From the NCBI GenBank assembly GCA_040217175.1, contig JAVJNT010000001.1:558001-622000 (forward strand): 64,000 nucleotides of DNA, written 5' to 3'. The position numbers and the translations under genes are program-made. The notes under the pieces are model-generated. The model made no database searches and was not told where the DNA came from. It saw only the letters and a list, made by a program, of their open reading frames with translations. Positions 54,525-63,291 of this stretch are shown here, piece after piece; position 1 is the first letter of the stretch, and every line of letters begins with the position of its first letter. Source of the stretch: Phycisphaerales bacterium. GTDB lineage: Bacteria; Planctomycetota; Phycisphaerae; Phycisphaerales; UBA1924.

Positions 54525-54530
54525 CTCCGA

Positions 54531-57500
54531 ATGCCATCGCTCAGCCTTCCGCAGCTTCCAAATGCCAACGGCGCCCTTCCCGCAAACGTCCTGACGGCGC
54601 TGGCCGGCGCGATCGAGGGCGAGGTCCGGACCGGCTACCACGACCGGATGCTGTACGCCACCGACGCCTCGAGCTACCAGGTGGAGCCGCTGGGCGTGGT
54701 CATCCCGGCGAATGCAAGCGACGTGATCAAGGCTGCCCGGCTGGCGAGCGACCACGGCCTGCCCATGCTGCCCCGCGGCGGCGGCACGAGCCTGGCGGGC
54801 CAGTGCACGAACCGGGCGCTGGTGATCGACACGAGCGTGCGGATGACGGCCATCAAGTCCGTCGACGCCGAAGCAAGGCGGTGCACGGTCGAGCCTGGCA
54901 TCACGATCGACGACCTCAACGCCGCGATCGCGCACACGGGCCTGTTCTTCGCGCCCGATCCCTCGACGGCCCGCCAGGCCAACGTGGGCGGGAGCATCGG
55001 CAACAACGCCGCGGGCTCGCACTCGGTGCTCTATGGCAGGATGGCAGAGAGCGTCGAGGCCATCGAGGCCTGCCTCGCCAACGGCACGGTGACGCGTTTC
55101 GAGGCGGGCTCGCGAGACCTCGCGGCTCGCGCGATCGCCACGCAGGTCGTCGAGATCGTCAAGGAGCACCGCGACCTGATCCGTGAGCGATTCCCGAGGA
55201 CGCCCCGGCGCAACGCGGGCTACGCGCTCGACATGGTGCTCGACGACATCGAGCGAGCCGAAGGCGAAGGGCGTGATCCGCTGGACGTAGTCAACCTCGC
55301 CAAGCTGCTGTGCGGCAGCGAGGGCACGCTCGCGATGACGCTGAGCGCTGACCTCGCCTTACATCCGCTGCCCAAGGCGAAGGGCCTGCTGCTGCTGGGC
55401 TTCAACGACCTCGACGCGGCCATCGCCGCCGTCGAGCCCTTGCTCGAGACCGGGCCCTCGGCAATCGAACTCGTCGACAACGTGATCATCGACCTGGCCA
55501 TGGTCAACCGCACGCACCGGGCGTCGGCCGAGGCGATGCCCATGCCAAGCGAGGGGAAGCTCCGGGCCGTGCTGTACGTCGAGTACTTCGCGCAGTCCAT
55601 CGACGACCTGCGCGAGCGGCTCGACGGCGGCGTGCGCGTGGTCGCCGAGAGCGACCCGACCGCGGGCGTCGAGCGCATCGAAGACCCTCGGGCGATAGGT
55701 GCCGCCTGGGCGCTGCGTAAGGCGGGCGAGCCGCTATTGCACGGCATGGTCAGCGACCGCAAGCCCGTGACGTTCGTCGAAGACAACGCCGTGCCGGTCG
55801 AGCGGCTGGGCGAATTCGTCCGGCGGTTCCGGGCGATCGTCGAGAAGCACGGCACGTTCGCGGCGTTCTATGCCCACGCGTCGGTGGGCGTCTTGCACGT
55901 TCGGCCCGCGCTCGATCCGCGCGACGACGCGGACGAGCGGAAGCTGCACGCCATCTCGGTCGAGGTCGCCGATCTGGCCAAGGAGCTCGGCGGCGTGATG
56001 AGCGGCGAGCACGGCGACGGTCGCGTGCGCGGGCCGCTGCTCGAGCGGTTCTACGGGCCCGAGCTGATGGACGCCTTCGCACGCGTGAAGGCGGTCTTCG
56101 ATCCTCAAGGCCTGCTGAACCCGGGCAATATCGTTGGTGCGCCAATCAACATCGAGACCATCACCCAGCGCACGCGCATCCGCCCAGAAGGCAACGAGGT
56201 CGACGTCGTCGCCCGCGACACGTACTTCGAGTATGAGGACCAGCACGGCTTCCGCGGCGCGGTCGAGATGTGCAACGGCGCGGGCGTCTGCCGGAAGAAG
56301 TCCGGCGGCGTCATGTGCCCCAGCTACATGGCCACGCTCGACGAGAGGCACAGCACGCGCGGGCGTGGCAACGCGCTGCGGCTCGCAACGACGGGCCAGC
56401 TCGAAACGGGCGAGGCCGACCCGTGGAGCGACCCGGGCACGATGGAGACGCTCAACCTTTGCCTGAGCTGCAAGGCGTGCAAGAGCGAGTGCCCAAGCAA
56501 CGTCGACATCGCACGTCTGAAGGCCGAGTACACGGCCCAGCGATTTGCCAGCAAGGGCAGACCCACGCTGCAGGCAACGGTGTTCGGCCACGTCCGCACG
56601 CTCAACAAGCTGGGCTCGCTGACGCCTGGGATTGCAAACGCCGTCAACCGTACCTCGCTCGCCAAGTGGGCAGCGGGCAAGCTGCTGAACCTCGACGAGC
56701 GGCGCAGCCTTCCGCCGTTTGCGCGTTCGCTGATGGGCCAGTGGAAGCGCGCCGGGCTGGACCGGCAGACCGATCGACCTCGCGTCCTGGTCTTTGGCGA
56801 TTGCTTCACCATGTACAACGAGCCACGCATCGGGCTGGCCGCGGGTCGCGTGCTTGAAGCTTTCGGCTACCGGCCCGTGCTAATCGACGCGGGGTGCTGC
56901 GCACGCGCGATGATCTCGACGGGCCTGCTGGACGACGCCGCCCGGACGATCGCGAACACCTACGCGAAGCTCATGGCGGCCGATGCAACGGCGCCGATCG
57001 TGGTGCTCGAGCCGAGCTGCCTGTCGGCCATCATCGATGACTGGGTGCAGCTCAAGAACGAGGTCCCGCTGGCAGACCGCAAGGCGCTGGCCGCTCGCAC
57101 GTTTGGGCTCGAGGCCTTCCTTGAACACGCCTGGGACGAGCATCCGCAGCGGCCGACAGTCGAGGCCAAGCCCGACGTCTACGTGCACGGTCATTGCCAC
57201 GAGAAGGCACTGCGCGGCATCGGTCAATCGCGGAAGCTGCTCGAGCGGTTTGCGAATGTCCGCACGGCCGACGTGACTTGCTGCGGCATGGCCGGCTCGT
57301 TCGGCTTCACGAAGGACCGCTACGACCTCTCGATGAAGATTGGCGAGCTGGGCGCCCTGCCCCACGCGCGGAGCGCGGCGGCGGATGGCAAGGACGTGAT
57401 CGCGTCGGGCACGAGCTGCCGGCACCAGATGCACGACGGAGCGGCGCTGACGGCGCTCCACCCGGCGGAGTGGCTGGACCAGGTCATCAGCGGCTCGTAG
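54531..57500 (+). CDS. FAD-linked oxidoreductase fused to a 4Fe-4S/CCG module
   Basis: 989 residues. N-terminal FAD-binding domain (PRGGGTSLAGQCTNRALVID, then NVGGSIGNNAAGSHS) and FAD-oxidase C domain (MSGEHGDGRVRGPLLERFYG) are followed by 4Fe-4S motifs (CNGAGVCRKKSGGVMCP near 580; CLSCKACKSECP near 645). Two CCG domains come last (DAGCCARAM; VTCCGMAGSFG). This GlcD+GlcF-like or YdiJ-like fusion oxidises a D-2-hydroxy acid such as D-lactate or 2-hydroxyglutarate. The start is probably leaderless. Confidence 0.93.
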   Translation: MPSLSLPQLPNANGALPANVLTALAGAIEGEVRTGYHDRMLYATDASSYQVEPLGVVIPANASDVIKAARLASDHGLPMLPRGGGTSLAGQCTNRALVIDTSVRMTAIKSVDAEARRCTVEPGITIDDLNAAIAHTGLFFAPDPSTARQANVGGSIGNNAAGSHSVLYGRMAESVEAIEACLANGTVTRFEAGSRDLAARAIATQVVEIVKEHRDLIRERFPRTPRRNAGYALDMVLDDIERAEGEGRDPLDVVNLAKLLCGSEGTLAMTLSADLALHPLPKAKGLLLLGFNDLDAAIAAVEPLLETGPSAIELVDNVIIDLAMVNRTHRASAEAMPMPSEGKLRAVLYVEYFAQSIDDLRERLDGGVRVVAESDPTAGVERIEDPRAIGAAWALRKAGEPLLHGMVSDRKPVTFVEDNAVPVERLGEFVRRFRAIVEKHGTFAAFYAHASVGVLHVRPALDPRDDADERKLHAISVEVADLAKELGGVMSGEHGDGRVRGPLLERFYGPELMDAFARVKAVFDPQGLLNPGNIVGAPINIETITQRTRIRPEGNEVDVVARDTYFEYEDQHGFRGAVEMCNGAGVCRKKSGGVMCPSYMATLDERHSTRGRGNALRLATTGQLETGEADPWSDPGTMETLNLCLSCKACKSECPSNVDIARLKAEYTAQRFASKGRPTLQATVFGHVRTLNKLGSLTPGIANAVNRTSLAKWAAGKLLNLDERRSLPPFARSLMGQWKRAGLDRQTDRPRVLVFGDCFTMYNEPRIGLAAGRVLEAFGYRPVLIDAGCCARAMISTGLLDDAARTIANTYAKLMAADATAPIVVLEPSCLSAIIDDWVQLKNEVPLADRKALAARTFGLEAFLEHAWDEHPQRPTVEAKPDVYVHGHCHEKALRGIGQSRKLLERFANVRTADVTCCGMAGSFGFTKDRYDLSMKIGELGALPHARSAAADGKDVIASGTSCRHQMHDGAALTALHPAEWLDQVISGS

Positions 57501-57502
57501 TG

Positions 57503-58279
57503 CTATTCGGCGGGCGGCCGAAGCAGCCGCTCGATGCTGCCGTCGTTGCGGCGCACCAGCACCTCGCTGGCCTCGGTCAGGAAGAGGCCGTGCTCGATGA
57601 CGCCGGGGGTGTTGTTGAGGGCGGCGGCCAGGCGCTCGTAGTTGTGGCCGTCGTCGTCGCCACCGCCGTGGAGCTGGACGTCGAGGATGAGGTTGCCATT
57701 GTCGGTCACGTACAGCGTGCCGTCCATGCTGCGGCGGAGCACGCCCGAGAGGCCCAGCGTGCGGAGGTTCGCCCGGATCGTTGCGAGCCCGAAGGCCATG
57801 ACCGCGACCGCCAGCGGCGTCCGCTCGCCCAGGTGCTCGACGAGCTTCTCTTCCTCGACGAGGTAGACGCGGCGCTCGGCGGCGGTGGCGACGAGGCGCT
57901 CGCGTGTCATCGCGCCGCCCGCACCCTTGAGCATGCGGAGGTGTCCGTCGACCTCGTCGGCGCCGTCGAAGAGGTAGTCGACCCGCTCGATGGTCGCGAA
58001 CTCGCGGACCTTGATGCCGAGCTCGAGCGCGTAGGCGCTGCTGGCCTCGCTCGTCGAGACGCAGGTGATGTCGAGCTGCTCGGCGATGACCCGGCCGGCC
58101 AGCGCGGCGATGGCTCGGCGGGCGGTCCGGCCCGTCCCGATGCCGACGACCATGCCGGGCTGGATGTCGGCGACGGCAGCGCGAGCGAGGGCGTCGTTGG
58201 CGGTCTCGGTGGCAGCCAGGCGGGCCGCGTCGGTGGCGCTCGCCATGCCGGGATTGTCGGAGCGGGCCGATTCAGCCAA
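57503..58279 (-). CDS. rpiA: Ribose-5-phosphate isomerase A
   Basis: 258 residues from a TTG at 58279 inside the end of the upstream ALDH gene (8-bp overlap); an internal ATG 11 codons later is an alternative. Motifs VVGIGTGRTARRAI, STSEASSAYA, LFDGADEVD, LKGAGGAM and PGVIEHGLF are those of RpiA. Interconverts ribose-5-P and ribulose-5-P. Coupled to the aldehyde dehydrogenase. Confidence 0.95.
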   Translation of the reverse strand: MAESARSDNPGMASATDAARLAATETANDALARAAVADIQPGMVVGIGTGRTARRAIAALAGRVIAEQLDITCVSTSEASSAYALELGIKVREFATIERVDYLFDGADEVDGHLRMLKGAGGAMTRERLVATAAERRVYLVEEEKLVEHLGERTPLAVAVMAFGLATIRANLRTLGLSGVLRRSMDGTLYVTDNGNLILDVQLHGGGDDDGHNYERLAAALNNTPGVIEHGLFLTEASEVLVRRNDGSIERLLRPPAE

Positions 58280-59807
58280 AGCGCACCCCCTGGGCGAGGC
58301 GCAGTGAGGCGCCGTAGTTGATCGTGCACGTCTGGCGACGCATGTAGGCCTTCCAGCTATCGCTGCCGGCCTCGCGTCCGCCGCCGGTGTCCTTCTCGCC
58401 GCCGAACGCGCCGCCGATCTCGGCGCCGCTGGTACCGATGTTGACGTTGGCGATGCCGCAGTCGCTGCCGGCAGGCGAGAGGAATCGCTCGCTGGCTCGC
58501 ACGTCGCTGGTCATGATGGCGCTGCTCAGCCCGTGGGCGGTCGAGTTGTGCATCGCGATGGCGTCGTCGAGGTCGCGGTACGAGAACGCGTAGAGGATCG
58601 GCGCGAAAGTCTCGCGCTCGGCGACCGCGAGCCGGTTGCTCGCGGGGGCGCGGACGATCGTCGGCTTCACGAAGCAGCCGCCCAGCGAGACGTCGGCCCG
58701 CTCGCCACCGACGAGCACGGTGCCGCCCTGACTCTTCGCTTCTTCGATCGCGGCGTCGAAGGCCTCGCCCGATCGTTCGGTGATGAGCGGGCCCACGAGC
58801 GTGTTGTCGTCCATCGGGTCGCCGATCGGCGCTCGCTCGTAGGCGTCAACGAGCCGCTCGAGCAGTGGCTCGATGATCGACTCGTGGGCGAAGAGCCGGC
58901 GCGTGCTGGTGCACCGCTGGCCGGCGGTGCCCACCGCGGCGAACAACAGGGCGGGCACGGCCAGGTCGAGGTCGGCGTCGGGCTCGACGATCACGGCGTT
59001 GTTGCCGCCCAGCTCGAGCAGGCACCTGCCCAGGCGGGCCGCGACGACCTGGCCCACCTTTCGGCCCATCTCCGTCGAACCGGTCGCGCTGATGAGCGGG
59101 AGGCGGGCGTCGGCGGTCATGGGCCTGGCGACCGTCTCGTCGGTGCCGATGACGAGGTTGAAGATCCCTTCGTGGCCCATTTCGCGAGCGACCCTGCCGG
59201 CGATGGCGTTGGTCGCCATCGCGGTGAGCGGGGCCATCAGGCTTGGCTTCCACACGACCGTGTCGCCGCAGACGGCCGCGATCATCGCGTTCCAGCCCCA
59301 GACGGCGTTGGGGAAGTTGAAGGCGGTGATGACGCCGATGGGCCCGAGCGGCTGCCACTGCTCGAAGAGCCTGTGGTCGGCCCGCTCGCTGGGCATGGTT
59401 CGGCCGCCGATCATGCGCGACAAGCCAGTGGCGTAGTCGGCGATGTCGATGGTCTCCTGGACCTCGCCCAGGCCCTCGCTCCTGATCTTTCCGACCTCCA
59501 TGCTGACGAGCGCGCCCAGCGCGTCCTTGTGCTCGCGCAGGGCGTGGCCGATGCGGCGGACGACCTCGCCCCGCTCGGGCGCGGGCACCGATCGCCACTT
59601 CAAGAACGACGCCCTCGCACGCTCGATCGCTTCTTCGAGTTGGGCAGCTCCGTCGAGGCGGACGCCCGCCAGCGGTTGGCCCGTCGCGGGGTTGAGGCTC
59701 ACGACCTGCGACGCGTCGCCCGGGTCCGCCCGATCGGGTGCGATGTACCTCAGGTCGTCGACCAGGGGCAGCGTGTCGAGCGGGTTTCCGGCCGTCGTCT
59801 GGGACAT
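58272..59807 (-). CDS. Aldehyde dehydrogenase, antiquitin (alpha-aminoadipic semialdehyde) type
   Basis: 511 residues. FNFPNAVWGWNAMIAAVCG, WKPS, LLELGGNNAVIV, the catalytic Cys in GTAGQRCTSTRR near 300 and IGGAFGGEKDTGGGREAGSD are distinctive of ALDH7/antiquitin. It oxidises alpha-aminoadipic semialdehyde (piperideine-6-carboxylate) in lysine degradation. TACAGT ends 6 nt before the ATG, without a ribosome binding site. Overlaps rpiA. Confidence 0.92.
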   Translation of the reverse strand: MSQTTAGNPLDTLPLVDDLRYIAPDRADPGDASQVVSLNPATGQPLAGVRLDGAAQLEEAIERARASFLKWRSVPAPERGEVVRRIGHALREHKDALGALVSMEVGKIRSEGLGEVQETIDIADYATGLSRMIGGRTMPSERADHRLFEQWQPLGPIGVITAFNFPNAVWGWNAMIAAVCGDTVVWKPSLMAPLTAMATNAIAGRVAREMGHEGIFNLVIGTDETVARPMTADARLPLISATGSTEMGRKVGQVVAARLGRCLLELGGNNAVIVEPDADLDLAVPALLFAAVGTAGQRCTSTRRLFAHESIIEPLLERLVDAYERAPIGDPMDDNTLVGPLITERSGEAFDAAIEEAKSQGGTVLVGGERADVSLGGCFVKPTIVRAPASNRLAVAERETFAPILYAFSYRDLDDAIAMHNSTAHGLSSAIMTSDVRASERFLSPAGSDCGIANVNIGTSGAEIGGAFGGEKDTGGGREAGSDSWKAYMRRQTCTINYGASLRLAQGVRFG

Positions 59808-59850
59808 CGGGGCACTGTAGGCAAAGCCCGCCCCGAGCCTTGGGCGACCT

Positions 59851-60678
59851 TTACCCGCAGCCCGCGTCGAAGGCGTTCTGGAACACGAGGAAGTCGAAGA
59901 TGGTCAGCATGCCGTCGTCATCGAGATCGGCCTCGGTCCGCCCGGCATCGAAGGCGTTCAGGTAGGCCAGGAAGTCGAACACGGTGAGTTCACCATCGCC
60001 GTCGAAGTCGGCCAGGCACGGCAGGGGTCGCAGCGAGAGGTCGACGGTGTGCCTGGCGCTGTCGCCCTGTCGCGCACCATCATCAAACGCGATCTCGTAG
60101 GCGGCGCTGGCCTCGAAGGTGTACACGCCCGGAGCGAGCGTCACCTGCCAGATCCAGGTCGAGCTGCCGGTGGGCTGGCCGCTGACGATGATGTTGCCGT
60201 CGGCGTCGGTGAGCGTGCCCGGTGTGTACTCGGTATAGCTCAGGTCGTCGAACAGCGATGGGCGGACACTGAGGTGCAATTGGGCGGCCCGGTAGATCTC
60301 GAACTTCGCGTACTGCCGCCACGACCCGGCGGCCACGCGGCGTGGGGGCGCGGGATGGGACGAGCTATCCGCGCTGAAGTTCACGCTCGAGTTCATGAAG
60401 AAGCTCGTCGCGTCCAGCAATCGCCCGCCGCCATCACCCCAAGAACGGATCCTCGGCTCGGCGAAGGTGCCCCGACCAAGCTCGACATCGGTTTCAACGT
60501 CGGGGAAGGGCCGCGTGGTGTCGCTGTCCGACTCCTGGCCGACCAGTGGCGTTGGCGGCGTGTGGAGCTCGGCCCGCGAGGTGCAGGCGACCTCCGTCTC
60601 GATGAGGCGGAAGAAGATCTGCGCGTGGCACGCCGAAGCCAGAGCAAGGCTGGCAAACGCAATCGTCGATGGGACCAT
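59851..60678 (-). CDS. Secreted protein with GC-type dockerin tail, paralog A
   Basis: 275 residues from ATG 60678 (GGAG 7 nt upstream; ATG 60696 lacks one). Signal peptide ending SACHAQ. A beta-rich domain with LSVRPSLFDDLSYTEYTPG and WIWQVTLAPGVYTFE is followed by two loops DFDGDGELTVFDFLAYLN and DLDDDGMLTIFDFLVFQN, then AGCG at the end. Paralogous to the next upstream gene. Probably sorted to the cell surface; ligand unknown. Confidence 0.88.
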   Translation of the reverse strand: MVPSTIAFASLALASACHAQIFFRLIETEVACTSRAELHTPPTPLVGQESDSDTTRPFPDVETDVELGRGTFAEPRIRSWGDGGGRLLDATSFFMNSSVNFSADSSSHPAPPRRVAAGSWRQYAKFEIYRAAQLHLSVRPSLFDDLSYTEYTPGTLTDADGNIIVSGQPTGSSTWIWQVTLAPGVYTFEASAAYEIAFDDGARQGDSARHTVDLSLRPLPCLADFDGDGELTVFDFLAYLNAFDAGRTEADLDDDGMLTIFDFLVFQNAFDAGCG

Positions 60679-60710
60679 TGGCACATCTCCAGTCATGACT
60701 GAGCGTGGGA

Positions 60711-61556
60711 CTACGGGCAGCCGGCGGCGAAGGCGTTCTGGAAGGCGAGGAAGTCGAACAGCGTGAGTTCGCCGTCGTCGTCGAAGTCGGCCTCGAGATC
60801 ACCCGCGTCGAAGAGGTTCTGGAAGGCCAGGAAGTCGAAGATGGTCAATTCGCCGTCGCCGTCGAGGTCGGGTCGGCAGGGGGGCGCGAAGAAACTCATG
60901 AACGCGATGTCCATGCCCGCCCGATCGCTGAGGCCATCCCTGGAGTCGATCATGGCCTCGAAGGCGCCGAAGGACTCGAACGTGTATTGCCCCGGCTCCA
61001 GCGTGAGCAACCAGATCCACGAGCTGACCCCGGGTGCGGGCACGCCGCTGACGATGACGCCATCGGGGCCGGTCAGGCGGCCGGGCTCGTAATCGAAGAA
61101 GGCGACGTCGTCGAAGAGCGTGGGACGGATGCTCAGGTCGACGCGTGCTGTCCGGTCGATCTGGAAGACCAGGCGGTGGCTCCACGAGCCCCGGGCGGTG
61201 CGCTCACGCGGCGACGACGCGGGCCGCCACTCTCCGAGGTCGAAGCGCAGGCTCGTGCCCAGCGCGATCCGCGTGCTGCCCGGGGCCCAGCCATCGGTCA
61301 CGACCTCGCACGAGGCGCCCTGGTGGCCGAAGGGGTCGCGCTCGATCTCGGCCAGGGCCTCGGCCTCGGGGCTGACCGGGTCGTCGTCGAAGGCCATCGC
61401 GGCATCAGAAAGCGGCGTCGGCAGCGTGTCGATGGTGACCGAGGCCGAGCTCTCGACCTCGAACTCGAGGACGTCTGGGAAGACCGGCTGGGCGTGGGCG
61501 AGTGCGGCGACTGCGAGCGTTGCGAAGAGCGACGTGGCGGCCTGGCTGCGGAACAT
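60711..61556 (-). CDS. Secreted protein with GC-type dockerin tail, paralog B
   Basis: 281 residues, ATG at 61556 with GGGAGG upstream and TACCAT on the minus strand (61583-61578). Signal peptide ending AALAHAQ. Shares LSIRPTLFDDVAFFDYEPG, VIVSGVPAPGVSSWIW and LEPGQYTFESFGAFE with paralog A, and the tail DLDGDGELTIFDFLAFQN / DFDDDGELTLFDFLAFQN ending AGCP. Tandem with paralog A after a 32-nt gap. Confidence 0.88.
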   Translation of the reverse strand: MFRSQAATSLFATLAVAALAHAQPVFPDVLEFEVESSASVTIDTLPTPLSDAAMAFDDDPVSPEAEALAEIERDPFGHQGASCEVVTDGWAPGSTRIALGTSLRFDLGEWRPASSPRERTARGSWSHRLVFQIDRTARVDLSIRPTLFDDVAFFDYEPGRLTGPDGVIVSGVPAPGVSSWIWLLTLEPGQYTFESFGAFEAMIDSRDGLSDRAGMDIAFMSFFAPPCRPDLDGDGELTIFDFLAFQNLFDAGDLEADFDDDGELTLFDFLAFQNAFAAGCP

Positions 61557-61617
61557 GGGCGTACCTCCCGATCGGGATGGTACAGAACGCTCCGAGGCCA
61601 GGTTGCAACGGGCAGGC

Positions 61618-61839
61618 CTACCCGCCGCCGACGAGGGTGACGATCTCGACCTCGTCGCCATCGGCGAGCGTGTGCGTCTCGTGGGTGGCCTTGGGGGCCA
61701 GCTCGCGGTTGACCTCGACGGCGCAAGCCGTGCTGCTGAGGCCGAGTTGCTCGATGAGGCCGGCGATGGTCGTGCCGTGGGGGGCTTCGCGCTGCTCACC
61801 GTTGACGTTCAGCGAGATGGATTGCGTTGCCTGGGCCAT
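61618..61839 (-). CDS. thiS: Sulfur carrier protein ThiS
   Basis: 73 residues from ATG 61839 (GTG 61875 in the same frame is an alternative). ISLNVNGEQREAPHGTTIAG, CAVEVNRELAPK and the ending VEIVTLVGGG give the ubiquitin-like fold and the C-terminal Gly-Gly that is thiocarboxylated for thiazole synthesis. No other thi gene or TPP riboswitch is adjacent. Confidence 0.88.
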   Translation of the reverse strand: MAQATQSISLNVNGEQREAPHGTTIAGLIEQLGLSSTACAVEVNRELAPKATHETHTLADGDEVEIVTLVGGG

Positions 61840-61894
61840 GGCCGATGGTAACCGGGCCGCAACGATCGGGTCCACCGCGGCGTACGGTCTATGT

Positions 61895-62770
61895 ATGAAC
61901 CCTACCCGCCCCCTCGCGTTCGTTGCTCTTGCGCTCTTGGCGGTGGCCGTCTTGGCTGGCTGCGAGCAGGACTACAGCCAGGAGAGCCCCGAGGCGCTCG
62001 TCGACTCGGCCCGCCAGATGGTGCTGGACGGCAACGCCCGGCGGCTGAGCGAGCTGGTGTGGACCGAGGGCGACGGCGAGCGCCTGGTGATCGATCGCCT
62101 GGGCCGGACGATGGGCGCGCTGCAGCGGCTGGGCGAAGCCGTGGCCGAGGAGTTCCCAGAGGAGGTCGAGAAGATCCGCGTGCGGGCCGACGAGGCGGCC
62201 GAGAGCGGCGAGATCACCAGCATCATCGGCCGGGCGCTGACGGCCCAGGGCGGCGTGGCCCGCGGTGCGCCGGGCGCGATGCGCGACGAACGGCGAATGC
62301 GGCAGGGGCTCGACAGCGTCGTGCGCGAGCTGATGGCCGACCCCTACGGCTGGCTCGAACGCCACGGCGACAAGCTGCAGCCCATGCGCATCACCGACGA
62401 CATCGTGGCGCTGAGCTGGCAGGGCAAGCCGGTGGTCGGGCTGAGCCTGGTCGAGCAGGACGGCGAGTGGTACCTGAAGCTGCCGCTCGATCAACCGGCG
62501 CTGCGACGCTTCCTGCCGCAGAACGACGAGGAGTTCGAGATCTGGGGCGAGCTCGTTGGCAGCGTGCACAACGTGCTGCTCGACCTTGCCATCGAGGTCG
62601 AGAACGGCCAGCACAAGAGCCTGGAGAGCGTGGCCAGCACCGCGGGCGAGTACGCCCTGCCCACCGCATTCATGGTGATGATCGCCTACGGCAAGGCGCT
62701 GGAAGAGCGGGAAGCGGAGCGTCGGGCGGAGCGTGAGGCGGAAGAGGCGCAGGACTCCGGCGAGGGCTAA
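61895..62770 (+). CDS. Lipoprotein of unknown function
   Basis: 291 residues, ATG at 61895. Signal with lipobox VLAGC at about residue 23. The mature part is alpha-rich and acidic (LVDSARQMVLDGNARRLSEL; VVRELMADPYGWLERHG; EWYLKLPLDQPALRRFLP) and ends in a Glu/Arg helix. No domain recognised. TACGGT ends 6 nt before the ATG and no ribosome binding site is seen. Confidence 0.85.
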   Translation: MNPTRPLAFVALALLAVAVLAGCEQDYSQESPEALVDSARQMVLDGNARRLSELVWTEGDGERLVIDRLGRTMGALQRLGEAVAEEFPEEVEKIRVRADEAAESGEITSIIGRALTAQGGVARGAPGAMRDERRMRQGLDSVVRELMADPYGWLERHGDKLQPMRITDDIVALSWQGKPVVGLSLVEQDGEWYLKLPLDQPALRRFLPQNDEEFEIWGELVGSVHNVLLDLAIEVENGQHKSLESVASTAGEYALPTAFMVMIAYGKALEEREAERRAEREAEEAQDSGEG

Positions 62771-62943
62771 CGCCCGTGTAGGCCCAACAGAATGAGCCCC
62801 ATCACCACCCGTGTGCGCTATCTCGCGGCGCTCGGGGCCTTGCTTGTTGCATCGCGTTGATTGCACGGAAACAGTGCATTGCCCGTTCGTTCTTGGATCG
62901 CAGCCCCCTTCGCTCGTTCGCTCACCGACGATGGGGATTGCTC

Positions 62944-63291
62944 ATGGACCGCCTGGAGATGCAACTGAAGAGGAGCTGCGCCGCGATGCGCGCGTGGGAT
63001 GGATCGATCGACGTGCCGACCAACACCGTGTTCGTGCTGGCGCGCGATCGGCAGAACCTGGACCTGCTCGACCAGCACCGCGACCTGGGCCTGGAGGTGC
63101 TCGGCCGCGTCATGGACGGCCACCTGCAAGTGCCCATGGTGCGCGACGCGGCGCGGTCGATCGCGCACGAGAACCGCCACGCGATCCTGGGCTACGTGCC
63201 CTTCGGGCTGCCGGTGCAGGGCACGGCGGCGGTGCTGATCCGCGAACTGACGGCGCGGTTCGTCGAGGCGGGGGTGGCATCATGCGCGTGA
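62944..63291 (+). CDS. Unknown protein coupled to a RepA-like ATPase
   Basis: 115 residues from ATG 62944 with a weak GGGGAT site. Soluble alpha/beta with LEMQLKRSCAAMRAWDGSID, TNTVFVLARDRQNLDLLDQH and AHENRHAILGYVPFGLPVQG. Family not recognised. It overlaps the next gene by 10 bp, so the two are probably one unit, perhaps an accessory protein to the ATPase on an integrated element. The 170 bp before it contain a TGCAC-GGAAACA-GTGCA hairpin. Confidence 0.7.
   Translation: MDRLEMQLKRSCAAMRAWDGSIDVPTNTVFVLARDRQNLDLLDQHRDLGLEVLGRVMDGHLQVPMVRDAARSIAHENRHAILGYVPFGLPVQGTAAVLIRELTARFVEAGVASCA

Noticed and set aside
61618-61875. TPP riboswitch upstream of thiS
   Set aside because: No THI-box core was seen on either strand near the gene.
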